NCBI RefSeq assembly: GCF_001999985.1
Contig: NZ_CP019645.1
Coordinates: 310,001-374,000 of the forward strand
From: Helicobacter bilis
Lineage (GTDB): Bacteria > Campylobacterota > Campylobacteria > Campylobacterales > Helicobacteraceae
Direction of reading: 5' to 3'
Length of the DNA: 64,000 nt
Shown here: positions 63,730-64,000 of the stretch, piece by piece
How positions within the stretch are numbered: the stretch's first letter is position 1
How the letters are laid out: each line of letters begins with the position of its first letter
The notes under the pieces: model-generated
Databases searched by the model: none
Seen by the model: the letters and a program-made list of their open reading frames with translations, nothing else
Told to the model about the DNA's origin: nothing
Made by a program: the position numbers and the translations under genes

Positions 63730-63827
63730 TTACCTTTGTGTGTAAAATATTTTAGATTCTAATGGCAATACATGAATTTTACAGTAATATCCACATTTAA
63801 GACTATGAAAAATAATTCACATGTTTT

Positions 63828-64000
63828 TTATTCTTTAACCACAAAGCTTTTCACGCCAAAATACCTTGCATAAAGCGGATTTGGGAATGCTTTTGGATCT
63901 GTTCCCGGACTATCCCAATCTCCATAGTGTTTATAAAAGCTGTGAAAATATTTAGATCTTACTGCTATATCTTCTATCCCTTGTGCTTTTTGCTGTGCCA
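63828..64000 (-). CDS. Partial paralogue of the DUF6056-like membrane protein (C-terminus only)
   Basis: Running off the window edge, the last 56 codons read SKYFHSFYKHYGDWDSPGTD and end YARYFGVKSFVVKE, the same pattern as the end of the neighbouring gene with small differences. This is the 3' part of a tandem paralogue. Whether it also carries a homopolymeric tract is out of view. Confidence 0.75.
   Translation of the reverse strand, partial: AQQKAQGIEDIAVRSKYFHSFYKHYGDWDSPGTDPKAFPNPLYARYFGVKSFVVKE

Noticed and set aside
1-64000. CRISPR array
   Set aside because: No regularly spaced repeats were seen; the repeats present are dispersed, variable hairpins and homopolymers.

Overview
The window looks like the chromosome of an AT-rich Helicobacter, probably of the enterohepatic type. 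The evidence is the gene order tolB-pal-cpoB-slyD and rpmJ-rpsM-rpsK-rpsD-rpoA-rplQ, a DUF3972-like protein, many homopolymeric G/C tracts, and surface-glycan genes scattered among housekeeping genes. Species cannot be fixed from the sequence alone.

Layout. 1-4313: C4-dicarboxylate transport (dcuB-like), rpoZ and spoT. 4314-6415: a 2.1 kb non-coding stretch carrying the first copy of a ~1 kb repeat (R1). 6416-7931: DUF3972-like gene and purE. 8154-13108: a minus-strand sugar/lipid-carrier cluster (galE, gtrA-like, FAD-dependent mutase-like enzyme, membrane protein); galE and the FAD enzyme carry large in-frame insertions built from dispersed repeats. 13321-15906: ppa, a lipoprotein and glcD. 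15907-17146: repeat R2 and the second copy of R1. 17147-38639: a phage-like island with every gene on the minus strand: an M15 endolysin, small membrane proteins, a podovirus-type adaptor, an Ig-like virion protein, a PKD protein and a 4821-residue polyvalent protein with methyltransferase, helicase and nuclease-like parts. No integrase, terminase, portal or capsid gene is visible. 39033-46948: tolB/pal/cpoB/slyD, an MFS transporter and the rpmJ-rplQ operon. 47247-49212: an inactive-looking dihydroorotase homologue and ccdA. 49213-51555: decayed genes. 51556-54733: an outer-membrane protein, a dihydrouridine synthase and fba. 54765-64000: gatC, rseP and pgsA, mixed with phase-variable surface-glycan genes (GT8, radical SAM, GT2, FkbM, DUF6056-like membrane protein) and a broken nucleotidyltransferase.

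The most unusual content is two families of dispersed structured repeats, here called H1 and H2. Each keeps a conserved apex with conserved internal mismatches, while its stem arms differ in sequence at every locus yet stay self-complementary. H1 has five copies (9.5 kb, inside galE, and three in the phage-like island). H2 has three copies, all in the island, each ending at the stop codon of a phage gene. I do not recognise either family. They co-exist with shorter dispersed repeats, including one nested inside an H1 copy and others read through in frame inside coding genes.

Phase variation is a second theme. Six G/C tracts of 13-14 bases occur. By reading frame, galE, the FkbM gene and the 62.2 kb membrane protein are ON, the GT8 and radical-SAM genes are OFF, and one tract is intergenic. 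Together these genes probably vary a surface glycan.
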